A DNA stretch of 64,000 bases from JALYGY01 sp963800975 (GCA_963800975.1 CAWDDB010000014.1:62001-126000), one strand, 5' to 3'. Positions 1-9,558 are shown, counted from the first letter of the stretch. Notes: generated by a model not told the origin, from the sequence alone. Numbers and translations are program-made.

Positions 1-213
1 GAGGAGATACTGCCCTACTACGAGCAAGCCGCCGAGGAGGGCCTGTTCACGCAGGACTGCGGGGGCCGTGAGGCGGCCGAGGAGGACCTGGAGTTTTACA
101 AGACCGCCGGCCAGATCCAGGGCGACCCTGAAACGTTGAAAGTCGAGGACTTCTGGTACCTCGACCCGCTCCAGACCGCGCTACAGAACGTGGACGAGGG
201 GTCAGGCGGCTGA
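1..213 (+). CDS. ABC transporter substrate-binding protein, C-terminal end (partial)
   Basis: The frame is open from the window edge and ends at TGA 211-213, giving 70 residues. The segment is acidic and helical, ending in a DFWYLDPLQ-type stretch. It sits 4 bp before a TauC/SsuC-type permease, followed by the ATPase and a second permease, so it is most likely the periplasmic/lipoprotein binding subunit (NMT1/TauA family) of that importer. The identity rests on context and C-terminal appearance; the N-terminus lies outside the window. Confidence 0.6.
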   Translation, partial: EEILPYYEQAAEEGLFTQDCGGREAAEEDLEFYKTAGQIQGDPETLKVEDFWYLDPLQTALQNVDEGSGG

Positions 214-217
214 CGCG

Positions 218-1003
218 GTGCCCTCCTTCGTACCTGCCCGCGTCGTGAGAGCGGTCACTGGCGCCCGGGCCCTCCGCGTCCTCTCGGTGGTGCTGGTCCT
301 GGTGCTCTGGGAGTGGGCTGGCCGGGTGCCGGTCAGCCCCGCGTTCCCCAGCTTCGGCCAGACGATCGCGGCTTTCGTTGAGATGCTCGCCGACGGGACG
401 TTCCTGATCGCGTACAGCGAGACGATCCCCGCGCTTGCCGTGGGCGTGCTGCTCACCGGCTTGGGGGGAGTGCTGGCCGGCATCGCCATGGGCCTCTCCC
501 CCAGGGCGGAGTGGTTCGGACTACCCGTGTTTATCGTTTTGCAGGCCTCACCATCGGCCGCCATCGTGCCGCTGATCACGTTCGTCTACGGCATCGGTTT
601 CGCGGCCAAGGTGTTCGCCGTCGTCCTGCTCAGCGCGCCGGTCATCGTCCTCAACTCCTACCGGGGAATCAACAACACGCCACGATCGCTGCTCGAGATG
701 AGCGACGCCTTCCTCGCCAACCGGTGGCAGCGGATCTGGAAGATCGTGCTGCCGGCCGGGAGCGGCCTGATCTTCGCCGGACTCCGGCTCGGGCTCGCGC
801 AGGGCTTCACCGGCGCCGTGCTCGCCGAGCTGATTATCACCCCCACGGGCGTCGGCGACCTCATAACCTTCTACCGGGCCCAGGCCGCATACCCGTACAT
901 GTTCGCTGCGATCCTCTCTATCATCCTGTTCGCCAGCATCAGCGTTACCCTGCTCCAGCGCTTGGAGCTGCGCCTCTTCCGACCTGAAATGAGGCCCTCA
1001 TGA
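218..1003 (+). CDS. ABC transporter permease (TauC/SsuC type)
   Basis: 261 residues with about six hydrophobic segments and the BPD_transp_1 layout. The EAA-like cytoplasmic loop (residues about 165-190, LANRWQRIWKIVLPAG) contacts the ATPase. The GTG start lies 4 bp after the upstream stop. The last codons overlap the ATPase start in an ATGA arrangement (1000-1003), so the two are translationally coupled. The family imports small organic anions such as nitrate, sulfonates, pyrimidine precursors or aromatic acids; the substrate cannot be told from sequence. Confidence 0.9.
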   Translation: MPSFVPARVVRAVTGARALRVLSVVLVLVLWEWAGRVPVSPAFPSFGQTIAAFVEMLADGTFLIAYSETIPALAVGVLLTGLGGVLAGIAMGLSPRAEWFGLPVFIVLQASPSAAIVPLITFVYGIGFAAKVFAVVLLSAPVIVLNSYRGINNTPRSLLEMSDAFLANRWQRIWKIVLPAGSGLIFAGLRLGLAQGFTGAVLAELIITPTGVGDLITFYRAQAAYPYMFAAILSIILFASISVTLLQRLELRLFRPEMRPS

Positions 1004-1815
1004 CCGACACCCCACGAGACCGTCACCGGGAGGAGGCGCTGGCAACGGGCCGAGAGGAGCCCGCGGTGCGCGTCGTCGACGTCACGATGGACTTCGCAGG
1101 CGGGGTGCGGGCGCTCGAGAACGTCAGCTTTGCGCTCCCGAAGGGCGAGCTGAGCAGCATCATCGGTCCCAGCGGCTGCGGTAAGACCACTACCCTCAAG
1201 ATCATAGCGGGCCTGATCCAACCTACGTCAGGAGAGGTGCTCGTGAACGGTAGGCCTGTGAGGGGTCCCGGACCGGACCGGGCACTGGTGTTCCAGGACT
1301 TCGCGCTGATGCCGTGGGCCACCGTTCTGCGCAACGCGGCGTTCGGACTCGAACTTCGAGGAGTGCCCCGCAAGGAACGCGATGCGACAGCGCGTGAGTA
1401 CATCGGCAAGATGAACCTCACCGGTTTCGAGGACCACTACCCACACCAGCTCTCCGGCGGAATGCGGCAGCGGGTGGGTCTGGCCCGAGCCCTGGCGGTC
1501 GACGCCGACATCTTGCTGATGGACGAACCGTTCGCGTCGGTGGACGAGCAGATCCGTCGCAAGTTCCAGGAGGATCTCCTCGAACTCCTGAGCGACGAAC
1601 ACAAGACCGTCGTCTTCGTGACCCACTCGATTGAGGAAGCGGTCTACGTCTCGGACCAGGTGGTGATCATGTCACGTGGCCCCGGAAGAGTCTCCAAACT
1701 GGTGCGCCCGGGCATCAACCGGGAAGGCGGGTCCGACCGGATCCGACGCAGCCCCGAATACCTCGACTGGGTCGAGCGGATCTGGGTAGAGCTACGAGAC
1801 TACCTCGAGCAGTGA
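1000..1815 (+). CDS. ABC transporter ATP-binding protein (TauB/SsuB type)
   Basis: 271 residues. Walker A GPSGCGKTT, Q-loop (VFQDF), signature LSGGMRQR, Walker B ILLMDEPF and the switch histidine (VTHS) are all present, so it should hydrolyse ATP. The ATG overlaps the stop of the preceding permease, and a second permease starts 10 bp after its stop. Two permease genes with one ATPase suggest a heterodimeric membrane channel powered by an ATPase homodimer. The NMT1-type family assignment is from established knowledge. Confidence 0.93.
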   Translation: MTDTPRDRHREEALATGREEPAVRVVDVTMDFAGGVRALENVSFALPKGELSSIIGPSGCGKTTTLKIIAGLIQPTSGEVLVNGRPVRGPGPDRALVFQDFALMPWATVLRNAAFGLELRGVPRKERDATAREYIGKMNLTGFEDHYPHQLSGGMRQRVGLARALAVDADILLMDEPFASVDEQIRRKFQEDLLELLSDEHKTVVFVTHSIEEAVYVSDQVVIMSRGPGRVSKLVRPGINREGGSDRIRRSPEYLDWVERIWVELRDYLEQ

Positions 1816-1825
1816 GGTATGCAAG

Positions 1826-2578
1826 GTGACATTCCGCGGGCACAAGGTCCCGATAGCCCTCTCCCTGCTGGTCTGGTGCCTCATCTGGGAGGTTGTGGGC
1901 CGGCTCGGCCTGGTCTCCCTGATCCCGCCCTTCACCGAGGTCCTCGCCGCGATGCCCGAGGTGATGAGATCGCCGAGTTTCGCCGAGGCCGCCGTGATCA
2001 CGTTCCAGGCCTACGGCATCGGAATGGCGCTGTCCCTGACGATAGGCATCGGCATGGGCATCCTGATGGGCCGGGTACGCGCGATCGGAGAGCTGATGGG
2101 CATGTGGGTGAACATTTTCGAGAGCTCTCCGCTGACGGCCGTGGTGCCCGCGCTCATCGCGTTGCTCGGTTTCGGCCTCTCCACGATGATCGTTACCGTG
2201 TTCGTTTTCTCGGTGTGGGTGATCGCTCTGGACACGCAGGTGGGCGTCGAACGGGTGAGCCCCTCCCTGGTGGAGATGGGCGAGTCGTTCGGGGCCTCGA
2301 AGCGCGACCTCTATCTAAAGATCCTGTTCTTCGCCGCGCTACCCGAGTTGCTGGCGGGGATCCGCCTCGGCCTGATCCGCGGCCTGAAGGGCGTGATCAT
2401 CGGCCAGCTGCTGATCGCGGTGGTGGGGATGGGGTACCTCTTCGAACTCTACTCTCGAAGCTTCCTGATGCCCGAGTTCTGGGCGCTGCTGATCTTGTTG
2501 TTCGCGTCCGCCTTCCTCGCCTCGGAGGCGGTCGCATACTTCGAACGCAAGGTGTCTTTCTATGCAACCGCTCGTTGA
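1826..2578 (+). CDS. ABC transporter permease, second subunit
   Basis: 250 residues with about six membrane helices and the same BPD_transp_1 organisation as the first permease (EAA-like loop GASKRDLYLKILFFAALPEL). The GTG start at 1826 fits better than the out-of-frame ATG at 1819, because only this frame carries the permease. It belongs to the same operon as 218-1815, and the downstream hydrolase starts within 16 bp, so transport and first catabolic step are probably co-expressed. Confidence 0.88.
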   Translation: MTFRGHKVPIALSLLVWCLIWEVVGRLGLVSLIPPFTEVLAAMPEVMRSPSFAEAAVITFQAYGIGMALSLTIGIGMGILMGRVRAIGELMGMWVNIFESSPLTAVVPALIALLGFGLSTMIVTVFVFSVWVIALDTQVGVERVSPSLVEMGESFGASKRDLYLKILFFAALPELLAGIRLGLIRGLKGVIIGQLLIAVVGMGYLFELYSRSFLMPEFWALLILLFASAFLASEAVAYFERKVSFYATAR

Positions 2579-2593
2579 GAGGACGTGCATCCT

Positions 2594-3283
2594 ATGACCT
2601 TCGCCATACAGCCGCCGCCCCTCACCACCCTGGCCGTGGACGGGACACAGGAGGGCTTCCCGGTCTCCCGGGTGTACTGCGTGGGGCGCAACTACGCCGA
2701 GCACGCCGTGGAGATGGGCCACGACCCGGACCGGGAACCACCGTTCTTCTTCGCGAAGCCGGCCGCGGCCGTGGTACCGAACGGCGGAATCCTGCCGTTC
2801 CCGTCGGCAACGGAGGACCTGCACCACGAGATCGAGCTCGTGGTAGCGCTGGGTGAGGGCGGTGCGGACCTCCCCGCCTCAGACGCCCTGTCCTACGTGT
2901 TCGGATACGCCGTGGGACTCGACATGACCCGCCGAGACCTGCAGGCCGAGGCGAAGAGAGCCGGACGGCCCTGGGACATGGCCAAGGGCTTCGACCAATC
3001 CGCCCCGATCAGCTCGATCCGTCCGGTATCGGCGATCGGCCACCCGGAGCGGGGCCCGATCTGGTTGCGCGTCAACGATGAAGTCCGGCAGGAGGGGGAC
3101 CTCGGCCAGCAGATCTGGAAAGTTCCCGAGACTATCGCGTATCTGAGCACCCTGGTGGAATTGCGACCCGGTGACCTGATCATGACCGGAACACCTAAGG
3201 GCGTCGGACAGGTGAGGGGAGGCGACCGGTTGGTGGGACACATCGACGGAGTCGGCGACCTGGAGGTCGAATACCAGGCGTAA
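2594..3283 (+). CDS. Fumarylacetoacetate hydrolase family protein (fumarylpyruvate hydrolase-like)
   Basis: 229 residues. It contains the FAH-fold signatures CVGRNYAEHA near the N-terminus, then HHEIELVVALG (metal-binding Glu residues), the AVGLDMTRRDLQ segment and the C-terminal IMTGTPKGVG. Members cleave C-C bonds of acylpyruvates (fumarylpyruvate, maleylpyruvate, oxaloacetate) with Mg2+/Mn2+. The ATG at 2594 follows AGAGGA by about 11 nt; a GTG at 2585 is too close. It is the last gene of the ABC operon, suggesting the imported compound is an aromatic acid or a ring-cleavage product. The substrate is an inference. Confidence 0.85.
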   Translation: MTFAIQPPPLTTLAVDGTQEGFPVSRVYCVGRNYAEHAVEMGHDPDREPPFFFAKPAAAVVPNGGILPFPSATEDLHHEIELVVALGEGGADLPASDALSYVFGYAVGLDMTRRDLQAEAKRAGRPWDMAKGFDQSAPISSIRPVSAIGHPERGPIWLRVNDEVRQEGDLGQQIWKVPETIAYLSTLVELRPGDLIMTGTPKGVGQVRGGDRLVGHIDGVGDLEVEYQA

Positions 3284-3654
3284 CGCACCCAGCGATCTTG
3301 GAAGGCGTAGCAAGGCTAAGGGCCAACTCAGAATGGCAGAGCACCCGGCCCGAGTCGGCCACCACCAGGGGCAAGCCGTGGGACTCTCACAGCAATATCG
3401 CAACCGGGCTGTCCTCGGGAGCCCGAGCCAGGAGCCATGTATTGCGGAGGCGAACTGAGGGAGTTTGGACGATGCACCATCGGGTACAATCGCCACCATC
3501 GGCAAGCACCTTCGAGGAGGTGGGAACCGATGAACAGGGCGACCTGAGATAGAGCACTCTGCTAGTTCAAGTCCACGACGAAACGTTGTGGCACAGAACG
3601 GAGAAGCTCAGAGGACGGCGGAGTAACCCTTCGCACCCTCAGGAGGTCCTGCCA
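3284..3654. other. Intergenic region with a possible transposase-tail fragment
   Basis: 371 bp without a convincing intact gene. One plus-strand frame around 3437-3540 contains a short basic stretch (YNRHHRQAPSRRW) ending at TGA that resembles the end of an integrase-core transposase, but it is too short to assign. The last 25 bp hold the ribosome binding site of the antiporter gene. Confidence 0.3.
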
Positions 3655-5232
3655 ATGGAACCGTCTATACTGTCACTTCTTCCGCCGGTCGTTGCTATCG
3701 GCCTGGCTATCGCAACCAGGAGGATCCTGGTCTCACTGGGTATAGGGATCGTCCTCGGTGCGCTGCTGTACAGCGGATGGAATGTCCTCGCCAGCATCTC
3801 GCTCGTCGCCGAGGTGGCGGGAAGCCTGATCATCGACGAAGGCGCCGTGGCTGAGGAAATGTACATCCTCGCTTTCGTCGTCATGTTGGGAGTTCTGACG
3901 TCCTTTATTTACATCTCGGGCGGGCTTCAGGCCTTCTCCGAATGGGCCATCACGAAGGTCAGGACGCGTTTCCAGGCCCAGCTGGTCCCTTACGTCCTGG
4001 GAATCGTCATCTTCTTCGATGACGCTTTCAGCTGTTTGGTGGGCGGAAACGTCAGCAGGTCGATCACCGACAAGTATCGTGTTTCACGGGCCAAGCTCTC
4101 TTACATAGTGGACTCGACGGCCGCGCCCATCATCATCCTGATGCCGATCTCCGGCTGGGCCGCCTTCATCGCGGCCACCATGACGGGGATCCTGAACACA
4201 AACGACGTTACCGAATTTACCGGTTACGAAGCGTTCCTGTCGTCGATCCCGACGAACTACTACGCGATCACCGCGATCCTGTTCGTATTTGCCGTCGCGT
4301 ACTTCGGGCTCAACTTCGGTCCGATGCGCAAGCACGAGAGGCGAGCGATCGAGGAGGGGGTCCTGGTCGACACCTCCCACGGTCCTGTCCCGGGCGAGGC
4401 AGATCGGGACTTGCCGATGCGAGAAGATGGCAGGGTTATCGACCTGGTTCTGCCGGTGGCGACGCTCATCGGGGTCACCGTGATCGGGGCGCTCTGGATC
4501 GGGATCTCCAACACCCAGGGGGCGATCACGCCGATGCAGATCCTGGCGAACACCGACGTCATCAAAGCCCTCTTTTATGGCGGCTTGATCTCATGTGTGC
4601 TCTCGGGGGCGATGCTGCTGTTGAGGAGGACCCCTGCCAACCGGGTTGCAACGGCTGGCCTAGCGGGCATCAAGTCGATGCTGACGGCTGCCGCGGTGTT
4701 GTACCTAGCGTGGATCACGGCCGAGATCATCGCGTTGCTCGGGATCGGCGAGTACGTGGCCGGGCTTATCAACACGGAACTGGCATTCTCTCTGCTGCCG
4801 GCCCTCCTGTTCATCCTGGCGTGCTTCATCTCCTTCTCGATGGGGAGCACCTTCGGCACCTTCGGTCTGATCCTGCCTATAGCGGCCGAGATCGTGGTCT
4901 CGATCGACCTCTCGCTGTTGATTCCCGCCTTCGGCGCCGTACTCGCGGGGGCCATCTTCGGGGACCACACATCCCCTTTGTCCGACACCACGATCCTGTC
5001 CTCCATCGGGTCGGGCATACATCTCATCGATCACACAACGACACAGATCCCATACGCGCTCGTCTGTGCTGTCGTATCGCTGGCCGGTTTCATCGTCCTC
5101 GGGTTCACCAGGAACATCATGGTTGGCTTGCTCACTACCCTCGCGGTCCTCGCCGTCGCCGTCTTCGTGCTCAGGACCATGGCCGCTGGTGAGACCGCGC
5201 GTGAGCCCGAAGTTGAGAGGTCCACCGGATAG
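3655..5232 (+). CDS. nhaC: Na+/H+ antiporter, NhaC family
   Basis: 525 residues, about 12-13 hydrophobic segments. Hallmarks are the substrate-path motif GDHTSPLSDTT near residue 440 and a Ser/Gly-rich broken helix (FSMGSTFGTFGLILP) before it. The family exchanges external protons for Na+ or couples organic-acid exchange. ATG 3655 is chosen over an upstream in-frame ATG at 3586 because AGGAGGT lies 7 bp before it and the hydrophobic N-terminus starts there. It is separated from the FAH operon by 371 bp and followed by a hairpin, so it is probably monocistronic. Confidence 0.9.
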   Translation: MEPSILSLLPPVVAIGLAIATRRILVSLGIGIVLGALLYSGWNVLASISLVAEVAGSLIIDEGAVAEEMYILAFVVMLGVLTSFIYISGGLQAFSEWAITKVRTRFQAQLVPYVLGIVIFFDDAFSCLVGGNVSRSITDKYRVSRAKLSYIVDSTAAPIIILMPISGWAAFIAATMTGILNTNDVTEFTGYEAFLSSIPTNYYAITAILFVFAVAYFGLNFGPMRKHERRAIEEGVLVDTSHGPVPGEADRDLPMREDGRVIDLVLPVATLIGVTVIGALWIGISNTQGAITPMQILANTDVIKALFYGGLISCVLSGAMLLLRRTPANRVATAGLAGIKSMLTAAAVLYLAWITAEIIALLGIGEYVAGLINTELAFSLLPALLFILACFISFSMGSTFGTFGLILPIAAEIVVSIDLSLLIPAFGAVLAGAIFGDHTSPLSDTTILSSIGSGIHLIDHTTTQIPYALVCAVVSLAGFIVLGFTRNIMVGLLTTLAVLAVAVFVLRTMAAGETAREPEVERSTG

Positions 5233-5284
5233 CGCCGCTCAACCACAGTGCCTAGGTCTTCGCCAACATGAGTAGGTGATGCAG

Positions 5285-5315
5285 GCGAGCCCCGGGCGGA
5301 TAGGCTGGGGCTCGC
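5285..5315 (+). terminator. Hairpin downstream of nhaC
   Basis: The 9-bp arms GCGAGCCCC and GGGGCTCGC at 5285-5293 and 5307-5315 are perfectly complementary, with a 13-nt loop. It lies about 50 bp after the antiporter stop. No clear U tract follows. Confidence 0.5.
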
Positions 5316-5353
5316 AACTTCCGAGTATCCGGCTTATCTATGATGAGAACAAA

Positions 5354-5526
5354 GAGCCGACGAGCGGACTCGAACCGCTGACCTGCTCAGTTACGAGTGA
5401 TCCATCAGGCGTTGCAGGGGTTTGCAGCTCCCTGCAAACCCCGCATGTTTAAAGGGAATTCTTTGCCCTGGCTTGCGCGGCGTTGCACCGTATTGCGTTC
5501 CCGGTGGTGTCAGAGTGGCGTCAATA
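5354..5526 (-). repeat. tRNA-Thr 3'-half (att-like core) plus arm region, copy 1
   Basis: 5354-5400 repeats the 3' half of the tRNA-Thr gene at 54712-54784, from anticodon loop to 3' end, with a 1-bp insertion in the anticodon-loop part. To the right lie an inverted repeat (GGGGTTTGCAG/CTGCAAACCCC, 5415-5443) and, 104 bp from the core, an 11-bp-period direct repeat (GGTGTCA, about 5504-5524). This is the copy farthest from the intact tRNA and probably marks the distal boundary of the integrated zone. Confidence 0.8.
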
Positions 5527-5849
5527 TCACGTTCGCATTCGCGTAACTCTGCCATCCAACGTTCATGGTTCAAAATGATCATGGAATGCCGATCGCCATT
5601 GTCCACGGCCGGGTGCTTAAGAACCCGCCTTTCCCTCACTCGCGAAAACTCTTCGGGGGCACCCGCGAAGATATTATCCGAACTTCCATCTCTCGCCGTA
5701 GCCGGTGGGCTCTCATCATGAATAAGCGTCGAAGGTTTCGTTCGGCATCCATCGCGTAGATCTCGAAGTCTCCCGCGAACGAGTGGTAGCCACCAGCTTG
5801 CGCCCTTCTTCTACGATCTGTAGCATCTTAAGTGGGAGGAGGCCCGTAG
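5527..5849. other. Intergenic region without recognised genes
   Basis: Short open frames on both strands have no recognisable domain or convincing ribosome binding site. The 3' end carries the GGGAGGAGG ribosome binding site of the nuclease-domain gene. Confidence 0.4.
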
Positions 5850-7004
5850 GTGCTTCGCAACCGTTTTGACCGCATCGCTGCGTATCCCCTGTGGCAGCAA
5901 ACGCTGCTCTATCTGGCGCTCTATCTGGCCGCGCTCATCGTGCTCGGCCTGTTGGTCTTGTTTAGCCCGTTCGTGATGATCTTTGCGGGCCTCGTGCTGA
6001 TGGCCGGCATTTTCGCCCTCGCCGTCCGTTTCTTGAGGCGTAGGCCGCTGAGGAGATGGGGCCTCGTCGCCCTGACTTCGCTCGTGCTATTGTTGGTATT
6101 CATGGGCATCTCCAACGCCCTCTACTTCAGCGCGCAACCCGACCAAGCCAACTCGCCGGAACCAGATAAATGGAGTGCAAGAACCAGTGTCACCCCAGGA
6201 TCGTCTGAGCCGGCCAAGAGGGACGAGGACGCCGAACAGCCGAACCAAAAGGTTGCTGATCAGGCGGAAACCAAGGCAAAGAGAGGGCCAAGCGGAGCTG
6301 GAAGCGATGACGCAGAAGAGTCTCAACCCTCTGTCATGGTGAAGAGGGTGGTGGATGGTGACACCATCGAAATATCGCCGTCCGTGGACCGCAAGAACAC
6401 CGTGACGCTCGTCGGCATAGACGCTCCGGAGGTTAGAAAGCCGGGCTGCGGACCGCAACCGCTCTCCCAAGAGGCTACGAACCACGCCTCGCTATGGGAA
6501 GGCCGGAAGGTGTGGTTAGAGTTCGACCAGGAGCGCGCCGACGAGGACGGACGGCTCCTGGCTTACGTACGCGACCCGAAGACCGCCGAAATGATGAACG
6601 CGGATATGGTGCAGAGCGGCTACGCCCAGGTCTACGCAGTTGCGCCCCCCACCAAGCACGACGACGAAATGCGCAAGGCCCAAGACCGAGCGAAGTCGGC
6701 CTCCACTGGCTTCGGCACGGATATCTGGAGCCTGCCCCCGACCGAGGCCGCCCAATTGGCCGACCGCGGTAACGGCATAGGAAATGGCGACGGTGCATGC
6801 CCCCCCGAGTCGCGAATACCGCGATTCGCCGGCAGTTCTAGCGCGAGTGCGAGCGCCTCGCCTAGCCCCTCGCCCAACCCGAACCAGAACGTTCCAAACC
6901 CTGATACTCCGAACCTTTACGCTCCGAGCAGCGCTTCGTCGTCCGCTTCACCGGCAGCCGGTGGAAGTTCCTCGTCTGCTTCGCCGGCAGCCGGCGGGGG
7001 CTAG
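5850..7004 (+). CDS. Membrane-anchored thermonuclease (SNase-like) domain protein
   Basis: 384 residues. Three hydrophobic segments span residues about 15-90. A polar linker follows, then an SNase/TNase domain at residues about 160-290 (VKRVVDGDTIEI, GIDAPEVR, and ERADEDGRLLAYV with the catalytic Arg/Glu region). A low-complexity Ser/Ala/Pro/Asn tail (about 315-384) contains tandem SSSASPAAGG units. The GTG start follows GGGAGGAGG by 7 nt. The topology places the nuclease outside the membrane, suggesting degradation of extracellular DNA/RNA. It is the only complete gene between att copies 1 and 2 besides the GntP permease. Confidence 0.85.
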   Translation: MLRNRFDRIAAYPLWQQTLLYLALYLAALIVLGLLVLFSPFVMIFAGLVLMAGIFALAVRFLRRRPLRRWGLVALTSLVLLLVFMGISNALYFSAQPDQANSPEPDKWSARTSVTPGSSEPAKRDEDAEQPNQKVADQAETKAKRGPSGAGSDDAEESQPSVMVKRVVDGDTIEISPSVDRKNTVTLVGIDAPEVRKPGCGPQPLSQEATNHASLWEGRKVWLEFDQERADEDGRLLAYVRDPKTAEMMNADMVQSGYAQVYAVAPPTKHDDEMRKAQDRAKSASTGFGTDIWSLPPTEAAQLADRGNGIGNGDGACPPESRIPRFAGSSSASASASPSPSPNPNQNVPNPDTPNLYAPSSASSSASPAAGGSSSSASPAAGGG

Positions 7005-7120
7005 TGTCTGCAAGGCGCGGCTCGATCAAGATTATCAACGTGACGGGTCTCCTTGGTGTCAGGTGGCGCCGATTTTCGGTCACTCGCGCTGGCCCTTCAG
7101 AGCACGAAGTAGTTCGGCGG

Positions 7121-8524
7121 TTACACCAAAAGGCTGAGCGCCAAGATCAAGAGCAAGGAGACTACCGACGCCATCGCGGTTACGAGGGTAAGCGCCTTGA
7201 GTGTTCCCCGGGTAGTGAGCCCCAGCAGCGTCTCGAACATCCAGAAAAAGTTGCTGTTCACTTGTAACGCGAACAGCGCCCCAGAGCCGATGGCCAGGCC
7301 GATCACCACCGTGGGGACTTCGATGCTACCCAATATCGGGGCCAGTATGCCCGCTGCGGTGATGGCGGCGACCGAGATCGAACCTATGGCAAGGTGCAAG
7401 ATGGCCGCGATCAACCAGGCTAGTAGAATCGTTACCAGCTCCGGCGTGCCAGCCTCTGCCGAGAAGAAGCCCCCAAGGATTTTGTCAAGCCCGGTCTCGC
7501 CGATCACCGCCCCCAAAGAGCCGCCGATGCCCGTGATCAGCAGGATCTGGCCGGTTGCGTTAAAACCCTTGTGCATCGCGTCTTCGACGTGCTCGTTGGA
7601 CAGCGTACGCCACGCCAGCAGGTAGGCGCCGAGTAAGCCCAAAAAGAGGGCAAAGACGGGATCCCCGAGAAACGCTATCACAGGGGGTTCTAGACCGGCT
7701 GCCTCGGCGATCGCCCCCAAGGCTATGAGCAACAGCGCAACCAGGATGGGCAACAGCGAGACGTAAAGTGGAGGAGAATGGTGCGCTGTCTGTCGTCCTT
7801 CCGGTGTCGAAATGCCAGGACCTTCTTCGCTCGCCTCCTCAGCTACGGCATCGGGGCTTCCTAGCGCCATGTCCTCGTAGTGCGCTTCATCCTTGGCTTC
7901 GTTCCATAGCCCGTATTTCAGAACCCGGCTGTAGATGAACGTGGTAAGTACGGCGGTAGGAGGTCCTATCAAGGTTCCGTAAATCAACATCGTGCCCAGC
8001 GGCACGTCCAGCAACCCCGCTATCGCCACGGTTCCCAAACCGGGGACGACGAACACGTATCCGACCAGTATGCCGGCGGTCAGCGTCCCGCCCATCATCG
8101 CGAGCCCGTTGCGACCCATCCGGGGAGCAGCAGATCGAGCCAGAGGAGAGGCGAGCACGAGTTGTACGTCCACGTAGATGGCCGGGAAGATGCTGCTCAG
8201 GGCGGCGCTGAACGCGTAGGGCAGTCTTCGGGGGCCGAGAATCCTCAGCAGCAGCTCGACTAGTTTCTGGAGAGCCCCCATGGCGGTAAGCAGCGTGCCC
8301 ATGAGCACCCCGAAGCCGATGAGTAACCCTACTTCGGCCATTATGTCGCCGAAGCCCTGTACCAAGGTTCCTATCGTGTCCGCAAAACCCAGCCCCGCTG
8401 CAACGCCTAGATAGAGCGTGCCTATCACCAGGGAGATCACCGGGTCGACCTTGGCTACCACGATAAGCAACACAATTGCGAGTATGGCGATCGCCGTGTG
8501 TAGCACGATTAAGGTGTCACTCAT
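7121..8524 (-). CDS. GntP family gluconate:H+ symporter-like permease
   Basis: 467 residues with about 12-14 membrane segments. Family traits include the N-terminal VDPVISLVIGTLYLGVAAGLG, the GFGVLMGTLL segment, and the C-terminal conserved ITAAGILAPILG and LAIGSGALF stretches. ATG 8524 is preferred because AAGGAGAGCGG stands just before it; an in-frame ATG 60 bp upstream lacks a site and adds a hydrophilic extension. GntP proteins take up gluconate or related hydroxy-acids. An aldehyde dehydrogenase remnant immediately upstream on the same strand hints at a lost aldonate/aldehyde catabolic operon. Confidence 0.88.
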   Translation of the reverse strand: MSDTLIVLHTAIAILAIVLLIVVAKVDPVISLVIGTLYLGVAAGLGFADTIGTLVQGFGDIMAEVGLLIGFGVLMGTLLTAMGALQKLVELLLRILGPRRLPYAFSAALSSIFPAIYVDVQLVLASPLARSAAPRMGRNGLAMMGGTLTAGILVGYVFVVPGLGTVAIAGLLDVPLGTMLIYGTLIGPPTAVLTTFIYSRVLKYGLWNEAKDEAHYEDMALGSPDAVAEEASEEGPGISTPEGRQTAHHSPPLYVSLLPILVALLLIALGAIAEAAGLEPPVIAFLGDPVFALFLGLLGAYLLAWRTLSNEHVEDAMHKGFNATGQILLITGIGGSLGAVIGETGLDKILGGFFSAEAGTPELVTILLAWLIAAILHLAIGSISVAAITAAGILAPILGSIEVPTVVIGLAIGSGALFALQVNSNFFWMFETLLGLTTRGTLKALTLVTAMASVVSLLLILALSLLV

Positions 8525-8559
8525 ACCGCTCTCCTTTCCAATTCCAGGTCCCGGATTGG

Positions 8560-8810
8560 CGCCACGAGCCAGATTTGCCTTCAAAGGCCGGGATGGTGTC
8601 CCCGTGGAACGACCCTATTGTGTTCACGTAGGACTCGAAGTAGCGCGTGGCCACCGTTACGTCGAGGCGTGTCCGGCAGAAGTGCCTGCCCGTGCGCCTG
8701 TCCTCGAGCTGCGCGATCTGGTGGCGATCCCGGTGCAGGAGCTCGGCGATACTGCGAAGCACGTGCGCCCGCTCCGCCACGGTGGTCCGTCGCCACACGT
8801 CCTTGTGTGC
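8560..8810 (-). pseudogene. Aldehyde dehydrogenase, N-terminal fragment
   Basis: The minus frame encodes WRRTTVAERAHVLRSIAEL and later DVTVATRYFESYV and HGDTIPAFEG, the typical N-terminal coenzyme-domain start of an NAD(P)-dependent aldehyde dehydrogenase. The frame ends within about 90 residues, the catalytic Cys and Glu regions are absent, and the GntP start follows directly. A deletion removed the rest. No strong start codon is evident. Confidence 0.7.
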
Positions 8811-8980
8811 CTTTATGCGGTTTCTCGGGTTCGGATGTCTCTGCCTTAATACGTCGCTCCCCTTCCCTACGGCCGGAATTATGCATTACCTAACGACTCC
8901 AAGCGAAGCGTCGAGATACGGCCCTTGGAGGGCTGCTATTAGGAACACGTCGATCCGTCGGGGGTAAGCAGCGACGCCTC

Positions 8981-9240
8981 GGTGATGTAGGAGTGATGTG
9001 AAGTGGCTGTCGGCAGTGGTCTACAGGCCCCACGCTTCACGCACTTTCGGCTTACATACGCCGATTGGAGAGAGCCGACGAGCGGACTCGAACCGCTGAC
9101 CTGCTCATTGCGAGTGATCGGTCAATGCTTGCTGAGGGTTGGAGAGGTTTGCAAATCCCGCATAGGTAAAGGGCTCTGTGTTCTCCCCGTTGCCCACTAT
9201 TGCAGGGTATTGCGTCCGGGTTAGGGTCAAACTAGGGTCA
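8981..9240 (-). repeat. tRNA-Thr 3'-half (att-like core) with both arms, copy 2
   Basis: The core at 9071-9116 matches the tRNA-Thr 3' half with one substitution. The left arm at 8982-9000 has two GTGATGT units 11 bp apart, ending 71 bp from the core. The tRNA 3' flank (GGCTTAcatacGCCGATT) lies between. The right arm at 9221-9240 has two TAGGGTCAA units 11 bp apart, 104 bp from the core. It is the only copy with clear arms on both sides. Confidence 0.8.
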
Positions 9241-9296
9241 AGCATCCTCGACGTATACTCGTACCGCACACCTCGATAGGCGCCAGGTCGCTAACG

Positions 9297-9558
9297 GGAT
9301 TGACGAGGCGTTGGGCTAGCGATGCCGCTTACCGGCGAGTACAAAGCCTTGCAGGAAACGTGCGTAGTCCGATCCTGGTCTACCGTGGCAGTGAAGCATT
9401 CACGCTCCCGCATATCGACTCAACACCACAACATGTAGGAGTCGGTCACCGTGAGTGAATACGTGAAGGATCGACCCTTGCGGCTTTGAGGCAGCATTCT
9501 ATTCACGATGCTATATGGAGATTTTTGAGAACACCCCTTCTAGGACGTACGGTGAATT
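9297..9558. repeat. Conserved noncoding block, copy A (about 255 bp)
   Basis: This segment is closely similar along its whole length to 46118-46379, including the shared strings GCGTTGGGCTAGCGA, GTCTACCGTGGCAGT and ACATGTAGGAGTCGGTCACC. Neither copy holds a reading frame conserved in both. Both copies lie a few hundred bp right of an att-like core and end in the ACTTCCGAGAA-type motif (here degenerate, 9521-9558), followed by a minus-strand gene. Confidence 0.75.
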